Position numbers and translations under genes: made by a program | DNA from: Lanius collurio | Taxonomy: Eukaryota > Chordata > Aves > Passeriformes > Laniidae | Assembly (NCBI GenBank): GCA_020086605.1 | Contig: JACBWW010000017.1 | Coordinates: forward strand, 3,619,723-3,683,722 | Direction of reading: 5' to 3' | DNA: 64,000 bases | The notes under the pieces: model-generated | What the model was told of the DNA's origin: nothing | What the model saw: only the letters and a program-made list of their open reading frames with translations | Databases searched by the model: none | Shown: piece by piece, positions 26,506 through 38,164 of the stretch | Layout: the number at the start of each line of letters is the position of its first letter | How positions within the stretch are numbered: position 1 is the first letter of the stretch

Positions 26506-26626
26506 CTTCATACAGCCAGTCGCTGAGCCCATTGAAAATAACACCTTCCTTTCCTGTGGAGACCACTCGGATGGCTTGTTTCCCCACATGGGCACAGTAA
26601 TAGATGTTATTCTCAAAGATAAATAT
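26506..26626 (-). CDS. DPP6: DPP6 coding exon (121 bp, beta-propeller), third of three
   Basis: The minus-strand exon encodes 40 residues, starting [20 protein letters not shown] and ending with GLSDWLYE, plus the first base of the next codon (phase 0 in, phase 1 out). The segment with [20 protein letters not shown] is diagnostic for DPP6 rather than DPP10 or DPP4. The acceptor is CCCTTCAAATCAG after a long pyrimidine tract. The donor is TATGAAG|GTAGGA; in known DPP6 the split codon completes a Glu (the WLYEEE motif), consistent with phase 1. The next DPP6 exon (the segment with HIAHWWSPDG) was not found between 1 and 26505, so the following intron exceeds 26.5 kb. The exon is intact. Intron read-through would stay open for 59 codons before a stop at 26327-26329. 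Confidence 0.96.
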
Positions 26627-26671
26627 CTGATTTGAAGGGAAAAAAAAAGAAAAAAGAGAACAGCATTAAGC
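26627..26671 (-). promoter_or_regulatory. Splice acceptor region of the 121-bp exon
   Basis: The minus strand reads GCTTAATG (branch candidate at 26664-26671, about 40 nt upstream), then a long C/T tract interrupted by few purines, then AAATCAG. The layout is standard and supports 26626 as the first exonic base. Confidence 0.6.
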
Positions 26672-27170
26672 AGTGGCTTCAGCATAAAGTGTTGCATTTT
26701 GCTTTTACAATAATTGGCAGTACAAAATCATATATCACAGTTTTATGGCATCTTTTGTCAAAAAAGGGATTTCCACAGCTTGCTTCCAATGCCATCAGCT
26801 AATAGAAAGATGCTAATTTACAACAAACTGAAGCCTTGGTACTTTGATACAAGCTTTATTTCTCTCATTCCTGTCTTCATTTCAGAAATTGAACAGTTCA
26901 GTTAGAGGGCATGAGATGAAGAATGCCATTGATCAGGTTTTGAGTGTTGTTAGATCTATTGCTGTGAAATGCTCCTGTGAATCAGGCTCTTTATTTATGT
27001 GTTTAAATGCTGATCAGGAAGTAAAGCTTTAGCCAGCCAAAAATAAAAATATGGTTCCATGGCATTAGTCTTTATCATGTGGTTAAATGCTTCATTCTGC
27101 CTTTTGCTGTCATTGGTAGCACAGTTCCTGTCCCCTCACCCCAAAGGGAATCACACCCTGCTCTAAGTAG

Positions 27171-28205
27171 TCATAGAATCACAGAATCACTTGGCTGGAA
27201 AAGACCCTTAAGGTCTTTAAGGTCTCTTCCAACCCAAACCTTTCCATGACTCTAAGATCACTGATCCAGCATTAATCCAGCACTGTCAAGTTCACCACCA
27301 AACCCCGTCCCCCAGTGCCAGATCTACACATCTTTTAAACACCTCCAGAGATGGTGATTCCACCACTGCCCTGAGCATCCTGTTCCAAAGCTCCACAACC
27401 CTTTCTGTGAAGGAATTGCTCTTAGAATCCAACCTAAACCTCTCCAACACAACTTGAGGCCACTGCCTCTTGTCTTATCTCTTGGCAAAAGACTGATCCC
27501 CCCTGGCTACAGCCTCCTTTCAGGTAGCTGTGCAGAGTGATAGCCCCGAGCCTCCTTTTCTCCAGGCTAAACAGCTCACTCAGCCACTCCTCATGAGATT
27601 GGAGCTCCAGACCCTTCCCCAGCTCCCTTGCCCTTCTCTGGACATGATCCAGCACATCAAAGCCTTTCTTGTTGTGAGGGAACTGAACACAGGATTTGAG
27701 GTGCAGCCTCACCAGTGCCCAGTACAGGGGGACAATCACTGCCCTGATCCTCCTGGTCACACCATTGCTGACACAGGCCAGGATGTCATTGGCCTTCCTT
27801 CCTGGCCACCTGGGCACACCTGGCTCATGTTCAGCTGCTGAAAACCAGCACCCCCAGGTACTTTCCAGCAGGGCCACTTTCCAGCCACTCTGTCCCCAGC
27901 CTCTAGCACTGCCTGGGATTGTTGTAACCCAAATGCAGGACCCAGCACTTGGCCTTGTGGAACCTCACACCATTGGTTCTTTTTGTGGATGGGCATCACA
28001 TTTGCTGACTTCCAGTCAACTGGGACCTTCCCAGTTAGCCAGGACTGCTGGTAAATGATGGAAAGTGTCTCAGCACCTCTGCCAGCTCCCACATCCAGCT
28101 GGGTGGATCCTACCCAGCCCCACAGAGCTGTGAGTGTCTAAGAGGTGTGGCAGGTCACTGACCCTTGCACCTTGCATTATGAGGGCTTTATTCTGCTCCC
28201 CACCC
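27171..28205 (-). mobile_element. CR1 LINE copy with reverse-transcriptase core deleted (about 1 kb)
   Basis: The minus-strand 3' end lies at 27171 (two CR1 octamer-like repeats, then TTGGCTGG). Translated pieces match CR1 ORF2: SDLPHLLDTHSSVG and SIIYQQSWLTGKVPVDWK, then after a gap [57 protein letters not shown] and LHSYLKGGC. Between HKKNQ (about 27980) and the block at about 27950 the central RT domain, including the catalytic YADD-type box, is missing, so an internal deletion joined the two sides. Several frameshifts are present, and it cannot be active. Same strand as DPP6. Confidence 0.93.
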
Positions 28206-31200
28206 CTGTCTTTAACATATTTTTAAAGTCTATTCAAGCTGAAAAGGTGTATCAGTAAGCTATTTAGACTGAAATGCAAACTGTTAATATAATTTAGCAA
28301 AGATATACAGATGTGTTTTTATATACTTGAAGATATTGGAATAAATGTTATGTATCTTTACCATGATACCAGAATGTAATTTCTCACATTATGAAAAGAT
28401 AGAACTGGGAAAAATATTTGCTTTCATCTTCTGTTTCACATCCTATTAGGGTATATGTTTCACCCAAAGATGAGCTGGAAAGATTCCAGAAGAAAGTATA
28501 GACCTTAATTTAATTTTGGCAGGAGTTATAGCAGGTTTGCCTAAAGGTAAAAATTATTACTGAAGCTGTAGCTTGCTCCTTTCCCTCTTAAACTAAAAAC
28601 AGCTTCATTCAATTAGTAGGTTTTGAAAGTAAAAAATACATTGTGGAAGATACTACATTCTTTTTCCTACCTTGAACTTTAGTAAACAGAGGGACCAGAT
28701 AAAGGATTCCAAGTAAAGAATTTTATCTGTTAGCTAATCTGCATATGGGGAGGCTTTTGAAGCTTAAATGTGCATATAAATTGTGAAGACTAAGCTGAAT
28801 AAGATACCCTGGGTCCAAATAAATCCCAATCTCTGTGTCTGAGTACTAAATGTGCTCAGGGGTGCTTGGGTGAGAGGTCTTCTGTGACAGGCACAAGATC
28901 AAGTGGATTTATTCAAGTGATGCAACCCTTCCCTTACCAAAATTCTTCCAGCAAAATAAGGTATGCAATATTCTGCACTATATTCAGTGTTATATGAGTT
29001 TACAGGAAAAGCAAAGAAGGTGGATTGACAACCTGTTCCTGCCCTTCCCTTTTTAAAGAACTGCATTGTTTTCCATCTTCACTGTAGGATCCTTCAAAGC
29101 TTCATTGCACCCATCTGGCTGCGTGAGGCATGTGGTAGCTGTGGTGGAAAAATAAGATAGTGCTCTGACTTCAAACTGTCTCCCATATAATTCAGAGCCA
29201 AATGGCAGCACCTTGTGGAGATTTAAAAATTATCCTCCTAACTACAGTGCCTTGTACCCTGAAAACATCAACCATAATCAAGATAAAAGATAACTGGAGC
29301 AGCACAAGGAAGATTTCTGTGTAAGGTATCTTATAAATTAAGAGAAAGCTTTTGGACTTCTGTTATTCATCAAGAAAGAAATGTCTTTGGATTACCTCAC
29401 ATCCCATGTGAGAAACCTATTTGAAGTTATTGTGAAATAACCATGTGACAATTTTTACTGTTTTGGTTTTATGGCATCAAAGCTGTGCTTTCTATCAAAT
29501 GATCAATCCTGTCAGCTAATTAGATGATGAGAAATTTTAGTAAAGAAAAATAGTAAATATATGTACAGACATCACTTTCACATTACTTTCTGCCAGCTTT
29601 GCATAGCACCCCTAGACAAATTTAAAATGATGACAGAAGGGATCAAGCTCAGTTTTATGCCTCTGAGTAGAGGAGACAAAGAGCAGAGCTCAAATTTCTG
29701 GTGTCTTCTCTTTTCGTGTCCATATTTGAGCAAGACTTTACCCCAGAATTTCTTGCAATATATGTCCCTTAAAATTCAACACCAAACCCAGCTACTGGCA
29801 TGGAAAATCAAGCTGTGCTAAGTCAGGAAGAGCCCCGTGTTGAATACCACGTCTGTTTTCATCATGACCCATTCAATGCAGAGGAAAGGACATTCTGAAA
29901 CCAATAAGAAGAATGGAAACATCCATGCATTGATTGAAGAAACAGAAATTGCTAACTCTACAGAAAAAAGCAAGGAAGATATGAGCTCTACAAGACAATG
30001 GATAGGACACAAAAGAAAGGAAAAATATATTTTCACCCTTTTATTTCTCCAAAACAACAGGCAAACCAATGAAACCTAGATTACTTTTCCTAATGAAATC
30101 AGGATTAATACATGGAACTTCTTGCCACTGGATCTAGCAGAAGACGTCTCTTTCTGCTGGATGTTTTAACAGATGCCCAAAAGATTAAACACTTAACAAA
30201 AATAACCGGAAAATCTGAGGGGATTAAGATAAAGTTTGGGGGGTTTTCAAATGCATTCACTTAATCCCAGGATAATAAAAATCAATGGAGATTTTGCTGT
30301 TGGCTTTATGTGGCTCAGGACGTCACCTGAAACTTTCAGATATACCCCCTTCAGCCTCAGGTACCAGCACACCACTAACTCCTCTGCTCTGGGAATTAAT
30401 CCCTGCCTGTTTGCAACTGGTTTTAGAATTGATCAGTTAAACCATCTGACATCCTTGCACGACACAACTAAAACTGGAGAAAAGAATATTGGACCCCAAG
30501 CCTGAGACAGGAAGAAAAGTCAAAGTTTAAGTATCTAGTAAGATAAATTTATACAGTAAGGTAAATATTTGATCTAGCAACGAATTAAACTTAATTCACT
30601 TCAAAGATACAGGAGCCTTAATGACACTGATTGATTCAAGGATTTATTTAAAATGCTTTTGCAACTGCTTAAGAGCTTCTAAAATAATACTCTCTACCAA
30701 ACTGACCCAGAGTGATATTTGGTAATTATGCTGCATTAATTAAAATATTGGTACTTTTAAATGGATTCATTTATGGATCTTTTCCGGAATATAATGAAAA
30801 TAATCTCTTTAAGACTTAAAAAGTCACAGTGACCAATTATTTTGAGTAGGTGAATACTATACCTCCTTTTACAGTTGTTCAACCCACCTTCCTTCCAGAC
30901 AGAGAGGTGTGTGAAATTCCTGTTTCTCTATAGACCAAAAGAAAATAAATTTATGTGCACTAATCTGCATTTTTACTGCTCCTATTTATTTTCCAGCTGT
31001 AGGGTGGCATTCTAAGTTTATATTCTCTTTATCCCACAATTTCTAACATATAACCTGTCAACTAAATGAGCTGTGTCACTCAAATTTAGCATAAAGTTAA
31101 TGCCTGGGTGCTCATTACTTTAAATTATTAGCACATTGAGAAGTGTAAATATTTCCTACACATTAAAATGCACATTTCCAAGCTACAACGTGAGCCCACA

Positions 31201-31316
31201 GGATTTATCTGTGAGAGAATAGATAACATGGAAATGTTGGCCCTTTGTCATGGAGAGTTTGCTCAACAAGAGCTGACCTTCATGCATAGACAGGCACAAA
31301 GTCTTGCCTTGACACT

Positions 31317-31935
31317 CTGTGCTGGGTTTGGCTGGGGTAGAGTTAATTTTCATCCCAGTGGCGGGTACAGGGCCCTGTTTTGGATCTGTACTGAGCACAG
31401 GGTTGATAACACAGAGATATTTTTGTTATTGCAGAGCAGGGGTTGATAACACAGAGATATTTTTGTTATTGCAGAGCAGGGGTTGCACAAAGCCAAGGAT
31501 TTTTCTGCTTTTGGTGCTGCCACGCAGGCAAGGAGGCTGGGGGTGCCTGGCAAGTTGGGAGGAGCCAGGACAGGTGACCCAAACTGATCCAAGGGATATC
31601 CCAGACCATGTGGCACCATGATCAGTGTATAAAATGGGGGGAAGGAGGAGGAAGAGGGGAACATTTTGAGTGACAGTGTTTGTCTTCCCAAGTCACCAAT
31701 ATTTGTGATGGGGCTCTGCTGTCCTGGAGATGCTGAACACCTGCCCAGCCGTGGGAAGCAGTGAATTAATTCCCTGTTTTGCTTTGCTTGTGTGCACAGC
31801 TTTTGCTTTCCCTGTTAAACCATCTTTATCTCTACCCACAAGTGCTCTGGCTTTTCCTCTTCTGGTTCTCTCCCTGATCCCACTGGAGAGAGCAGCTGTG
31901 TGGGGTTGGCTGCTGGCTGGGGTTAAACCACAAAA
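31317..31935 (+). mobile_element. Solo LTR of an endogenous retrovirus (passerine ERVL-type)
   Basis: It starts TGTGCTGGGTTTGGCTGGGG and ends GGCTGGGGTTAAACCACAAA, matching my memory of a frequent passerine LTR family. Inside are a TATA box (TATAAAA, 31628-31634) with a purine-rich GGGGGAAGGAGGAGGAAGAG just after it, TGTCTTCCCAAGTCACC, and a GTTAAACCATCTTTATCTC block typical of the R/U5 boundary. No gag, pol or env remnant flanks it, so it is a solo LTR left by recombination. It carries a perfect 40-bp tandem duplication (31401-31480). Clear target-site duplications were not found, so the ends are good to a few bases only. Sense is antisense to DPP6. Confidence 0.82.
31401..31480 (+). repeat. 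Perfect 40-bp tandem duplication inside the LTR
   Basis: Positions 31401-31440 and 31441-31480 are identical over all 40 bases (starting GGTTGATAACACAGAGATAT, ending GCAGAGCAGG). The part starts again at 31481 (GGTTG) but then diverges. It lies in the U3 part of the LTR, upstream of the TATA box. Confidence 0.97.
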
Positions 31936-34734
31936 CCCTGCTTTAAATTCAAAATCAGTTCAAGCTCCCTTTGAGGCTTAAAAAGACCGGGCACCAAACG
32001 GAAGACACAGTGACTGGGGAAATAGAACTACAAATAAACACACTGTTCTCATCCAACATGATGTACTTCATTGTTTCTTGTTTTTAATGTTAAGCTTTTC
32101 TTTTAGTTTTTCTTTTTCTGCTATTTTGCTGGAAAAACAGTTTTGCTGAGACCATATTCTGAATAATTAACAAAGACACAGAATAATCTTAAAACTTTTT
32201 GCATCTCTCAGAAATGCTTGTATTTATTTTTCAGAATCAGTTAAAAAAGAAAAAAAAATCTGTGAAAAGTGACAGACTTGCCACTGGCCAAAGCTGAGCT
32301 CATCAGGGACACTGCTAGTGCATCTGTGAAAATGTGTTTATAAAAGGGTAAAAATGCTGGTTTTGTATGAGAGAAAATATGAGAGAAACAGACTTGCAGA
32401 CACCATGGTCAGTGGAGGAGGAGGGGGAGGAAGGGAAGGTGTGCTCGATTTTGTTTTGTTTCTCACTGTCACAATTCTATTACAATTAATGGCAAATTAT
32501 CAAATTGATTTCCCCAATTTGAGTCTGTTTTGCCCTGATGGCAACTGGTGAGTGATCCCTCTGTTCTTAACTCCTCCCGTGAGATTTTCCCAGAATTTCC
32601 TCCCCCATGCCCATTGGGGAGAGGGAGTGATAGAGCAGCTTGGCTGGCAATCCACCACGGGAGTGCCACAAGGGGATTTAAAGTCCCTTTAACCAAGGAC
32701 TTTTAAAAAAACTTTTCAGCATAAGATTCTTCCTTAGAATAGTCTGACTCCTGTTCATTTTCTTTTGGGTTTCAACAACAGGAATGTTTTGTGCTGAACT
32801 CTATATTAACTATCTACATATTTATATGATGTTATTCATCACATTGATCGGAAAGCCTCTGGAAAATACACAGATTTATCTTACCAATATGTTCAGGAAG
32901 TGGAAATGTATTATGTCTTTATTTATATGCTAAGTAGCTGGCTGAGGTCTGTAACAGAGCCACAGTCTTGTAAATAGAATTTGGAAATGTCAGATCACGG
33001 ACACAAATAGATTTTATCATGATCAAACCCTTCCTGGTATGCATATACAGAGAGACCTCTCCTTCCTCTCCACCCCTTCCAGTGCTCTTTAATTCCATCC
33101 AAATATTTTGGAGACATGCCTTCTTAAGCTGGTTTTGTTTTCATGCTGCCAGATGAAACCTGGAAGCTGAAGACTGTGAAAATGAAAAGCTGCAGAGAGA
33201 GAGATTCCCTGCTGTTTGTTCAAGTTAAAACCTGTCTGTACCACACACAATTAGCATGGCCCTGTCCTCATCCATGTAGCATCTTGAAGCAGATACAATA
33301 ATTGTGTTTTCATTTCGTGATATCTAGGAAGTGTGAGGAGCATTGTACCGGAAAGGTCTTGGCATTTTGCAGTTATTGCTCTTACATCAACTCCAGCAGA
33401 AAAATGTGTGATCAATTCAAAATCAGTTCTAAAGCTTGTTGCTGATTGATTATGCATTATTTAATGAATCCTCTGCCAATTTCTTCTTTTGAGCCTCATA
33501 AAATGCAAACTTTGATGTTCAAATAGCTGTCATTAATGTATTCTGTCATTAGTGTTTTTCCTAATGCATATGTGATTACACCAGCTTGTATCAGTTCTTC
33601 AAAAAGGGTAATAAAACCATAAACTGCTCCTCACCAGTGAGTTTACATAATAAGATCTAGAATTTTAATTAGACTTTTCTGGTTGCCATTTAAATATAGT
33701 TTGATAACACTGATAAAAAAATACAAGACAAAAACCTTTAAAATATTTTCATTCTCTCCATCAATTGGTTCATGATCATAATTTAGAAAAGAGACAGACA
33801 GCAATTATGACAAAAGAGTGAGATAAAAAATTTTCAAATAAACTTTTTTTTCTTCAGAAAGTGAAAATGTCATTATTAAGACCAATGGTGAAACAATGAA
33901 ACTTCCACACAATCAGCACATTGCAGAGAATCACATCTTAATAAATAATTGACAGAAAAGGCTACAGTTTCAGTTTTTTATATCAGGGTTTATCTTTGTT
34001 TTAATTCAAAGTATGAAGCTAACTCTTTAAGACACCAGGGATTTAGAAGACATAGGAGTTTCTGAATGTATGTCACAAAGAGATAAATCTTAGTTTAATT
34101 AAAATTTACCCTGCTCAGACACAGGCAAAGGTAATGTTTGCATCAAAGTGAGGACGACACGTGTTTAAAATAATTCTGCAGGGAAGCTTTCAGGACATAA
34201 AGTTTAAAAATCCCAGGGGACTACTGCAGCCAGAGAATACAGTAGTCCAGATTGATGCAAGTAAGAATCATGCTGATCCATGAACACGACAAAAACAATA
34301 TTGATGACTTCTCACTGGGGTTGGAAGACTTGAACACATCTGATTCCAGTGATGTAAGAGCTTAGCTGCATGGAAATCTGTGCAATGAAAAGAAATGCAA
34401 CTGTTTGCACAAGGGAAACCACCAGAATCACTGCAAAAGCCAAACAAAAATTATGCTGCCTTTGGTGGCGTTGATTGCATGTTTGGGAAAGGAAGTGTAG
34501 GAGAGCCACCAGTAGGAAATCATGCAAATCTCCTGATTTTAGCTACATAGCTTGGGAACTGCCAATGTATCTTGTAAAATAGCCATTAAGAACTTCATTT
34601 TGCTTTCATCACATGTGATCAACAAAGCAACTAAAATGTCAGAGAGAATGGAAGAGCATTCCTTCATGTCTTCAAATAAAGAAACGTTTCCTGTATCTGT
34701 GAACAGTGTCCAGAGCTCTAGAACCGTGTCTTAA

Positions 34735-35300
34735 GGGTTCCCAAGAGAGGATGTGGCTCTCCAGGTCTGGAGGTGACTTCTCCCTGGTGCTGGGGGAGGT
34801 GATCACCTTGTAGGATGTGGGTATGGGGGGAGGAAGGAAAGGAGCAGTGGGAGCATCTGTTACCAACTGGCTGGTCAAGAAGAAGGAGATGAGCCCTTCT
34901 TCCTAAATGAAAGAAGCCTGACATTCAAATACCCTGATCCTCAAGGGGTACCTTAACCCTTAATTCCTGGAGGGTCAACAAGATGAGCACAATAACCCAG
35001 GAGGTCTGTGGAGGGAATTTGTCCTGACACAGGTGATGAAGGAGCTGATGAAGGGAGATGCTCTGCTGGACCTCACATTTTCCAACCAGCAGAAATTACA
35101 AGGCAAGGTGAAGTCTGGGAGCAGCTGATGCTGCACACACCATGAGGTCATGAAGTTCAGGATTGCAAGAGGAAATAGAGCAAAAAAAAAATATTAAGCC
35201 CTGGAATTCAGAGGAGCAGACTTTGACCTGTTCAGAAACTTGTTTGGAAGTATCCCACTTGGATTCTCTTGTAGGAAATCAGTAGAGTTTTTAGGATCTT
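34735..35300 (+). mobile_element. CR1 LINE fragment, region between endonuclease and RT of ORF2
   Basis: Plus-strand pieces read like CR1 ORF2: FVLTQVMKELMKGDALLDLT, then a block ending in SSGLQEEIEQ, IKPWNSEEQT and LVGNQ. These correspond to the CR1 segments of the type LLDLLLVNREGL, DHEMIEF and TLDFRRADF. Stops and frameshifts are frequent. The 5' boundary is poorly defined, since similarity fades before about 34920. Confidence 0.7.
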
Positions 35301-37410
35301 GTGGGTTTAAACATCTTTAGACAATCCAAAATTGTGAAAGCTAATACTTGAGATAAAGTCCCACATAATGTCTATAGAAGTAATAAGAGATTTCTATGAT
35401 ATGGAGACACGTTCCCCAATTTTTTTCCTTTTAAATTGGTACAAAAGAGATTCTCCCTCTCGATACTCCCAGCTTAAATGCTTCAGTGTGTTAATATTCT
35501 TCTCAGTTTTCCACAAGCTTTTTTACATTTCTGACATTGCTTCATTACAAATGCTGTGCATTTCCATTTGTATTCTGTGAGCAGGTTTGACCACAACATG
35601 CACAGATTCTAATCACACCTAGAATCTGCCAAAGTACAGCCAAATAAACAATTATCACAAATCTGGTGATTTAAAAAGACATGTTTGAAGAAAAACGTGC
35701 TGCCCTATTTTCTGTTCTTCAGGGAAGGAAAGAAGGTTTGTTTCAGCTCAACAAAGAGAAAGAACCATGTCTACTTGTATTTCATTGCCCTGTATTCTAA
35801 TGGGGTTATTTTAATTTATAACTGCCTTGTTATATAAAAGAATGTAATAGTAAATGTACCATTTAGTATGGAACTCTGATTCTGCTTTTAAGTTCTGCTT
35901 GATGGATTATCTTGTATTCCATAACCTAATATCTCTGATGGTTATGTAGGGCATGACTGTAAATTAGATTATTTAATGTGAGATGATACAGTGTTCCATT
36001 TAAAATACTTTATTGTGTTATAGGAAGAATACCTGACTAAGAAGAGCACAGAGATTATTTGTGTCAGCATAAAGAAGCTGCAGTTGGGATTCAGGATTCC
36101 TCCAGGTGCACATCCAACCTTGGACATTGAGCCAGTCACTGCAATATTCCTCTTTAATTAGAAGGTTGGTTGTAGAAACACTCAACACCTATTCCAGCAG
36201 GTGAGGAGGGGACCTAACAGATTTTTTCATGAAGTTTCCTCATCTCTCTGGTAAATGGCAGTTCCTGGGGAAGGAGCACCACAAGCCAAGGTGGGACACT
36301 CCACGTCCCTTGGGTGGCACTGCTCAGTCCTGCTTGTGGCATCCCAATGGCTGTCACTTCACCCCACTCTCAGCAGTGACTGCTGCTGTCTAAAGTAAAA
36401 GGTAACTATTTTCATGGCAGCTTTCAAGAACAACACTTTTCATAGGCACGTATTTCAAAGGACATCACCCACCAACCACTGATTTGAAGATGCAGGAACC
36501 CTTCTGCACAGACAGGAAGACACTTTTGGCAGTTAGGTCTCTGAGATGAAAACTGCCCTTAACAGAAAAAGAGTTGATCAATATCCATAAACCTCAATTG
36601 AAATTTAAGAAATTTCTGTAATAGGAGGGACTTACTTTCAGTGGAACTGACCCAATGCTGGCATGTTTTACTGCTAGGAATATTGTACAGCAATAGGGGA
36701 GGAAATGTGATAACATATAAAGGAAGAGAATTCAGTACTTTCCTTATAGAGGAACAAGAAGGTGAGTTCCTCTAAGCCTGTAAATCCATGGATATATGCA
36801 CTTCTTTAAGTAAAAACTCAGTTTCCTTAATGCAGACTGTGAATGTCTGTAACATTTAATGCATCAATTGTGTAAGTGCTTTTAAAGGTAGGAATCCATG
36901 GCTGTAACTTCACCAGAAAACAAAGTGACATAAGTAATCACAGAGGAAGCCTGTGGGAGTGTCTCAGCCCCAGGAGAAATGCATACATCATCCTATGTCT
37001 CATATTTGGGTGTAAGGGCAGTTGCTTTCTGATTTATTGGTGAAACTTCTATGGCAAATAATCAATTTCATTTTGTCCCCTGAAATCTTTCACGCCAGCA
37101 GAAAGAGCAACATCTTCCATCTTATTTTAAATAAAATCACCTGCGCCTTCTTTCAGTAACATTTATTGCAGCACCTTCAATTATCTTAAATATCTTGTTC
37201 TTTTGCCACTGATGAAGAAGCAGTTCCAAGGATGCTGGGAGGGGAAGGGATGTGACCATTTCTCAGCAAAGAATATAACACTGACTGTGCCAAAGCCTCT
37301 CCTTGGGGAACAAGGACCCAACACCAAGCCCAAGGGTAACACAGGAATGACAAGGATGTGCAAAGTTAAAAGTAGGACACTGCTGCCACTGTAAACAAAG
37401 AGAGAGTGTC

Positions 37411-37468
37411 AAAGAAAAAAAAAAACAAACAAAAAAACAAAACAACAAAACAAGAAACAAAACAAAAC
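37411..37468. repeat. A-rich low-complexity tract
   Basis: An A11 run followed by CAAA, CAAAAAAA and CAACAAAA units. Confidence 0.9.
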
Positions 37469-38147
37469 CTAAACACAGCACTTTTCCAGTGGAATTGTTT
37501 GAATAAAGCTAGGGAAGAGGGGAAAGGAGCAACCTGTCCAGGTGGAATGTGTAATATATCTTACTGATATTTCCCTAAAAAATTTCATATTCTGACACTG
37601 GAGAAGGGGATGAGGATGGCACATTATTGTGCTGAAGGTCTTGCATTTCCAGAATGCAGGGACCATGTTAAAATCTGCCTGAATATCCCTCACTATGCTT
37701 AAATAAGGCTTACATAGACTTTGGGGATGGGGGTGGAGAGGGAGACAGGGCAGAAGTTATTTTTTCTTGCAGCTATCAAGATAAGCAAGCCAGAATAATT
37801 ACATACAGCAGACCACAGCTAAATATTGATTCAGATGTCATTGCAAAAAGAAAAGGTGAGGGAATAGCAGCTTGAAAATAATGATGCAAAAATCTATGCA
37901 AGAATGGTAGAGACAAATAGACCTACAGCAATTATACACAGAGCACTTCAAAAGCCCAGCTGCAATGGGAACAACAGCAGATAATTCAGTGCCTCCTGTG
38001 AAAATGGGTCTCTTCCCTTGATATCTGTGCAGCCCTTCTGCCTGGAACTAAGGTGGCATGACAGGCACAAATTCAGGCAAGGAAAAAAACTTCTAGTTAG
38101 AAGAGTCACTCACTCCAGTTTAGTTCCAGGTGTCATATTTAACCAGC

Positions 38148-38164
38148 TTTTTTTTTTTTTTTTT
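38148..38164. repeat. T17 homopolymer
   Basis: Seventeen T on the plus strand between AACCAGC and CATCTAG. Confidence 0.95.

Noticed and set aside
31310..31945. Target-site duplication flanking the LTR
   Set aside because: No matching 4-6 bp direct repeat was found at either plausible boundary, so exact ends and insertion details are not claimed.
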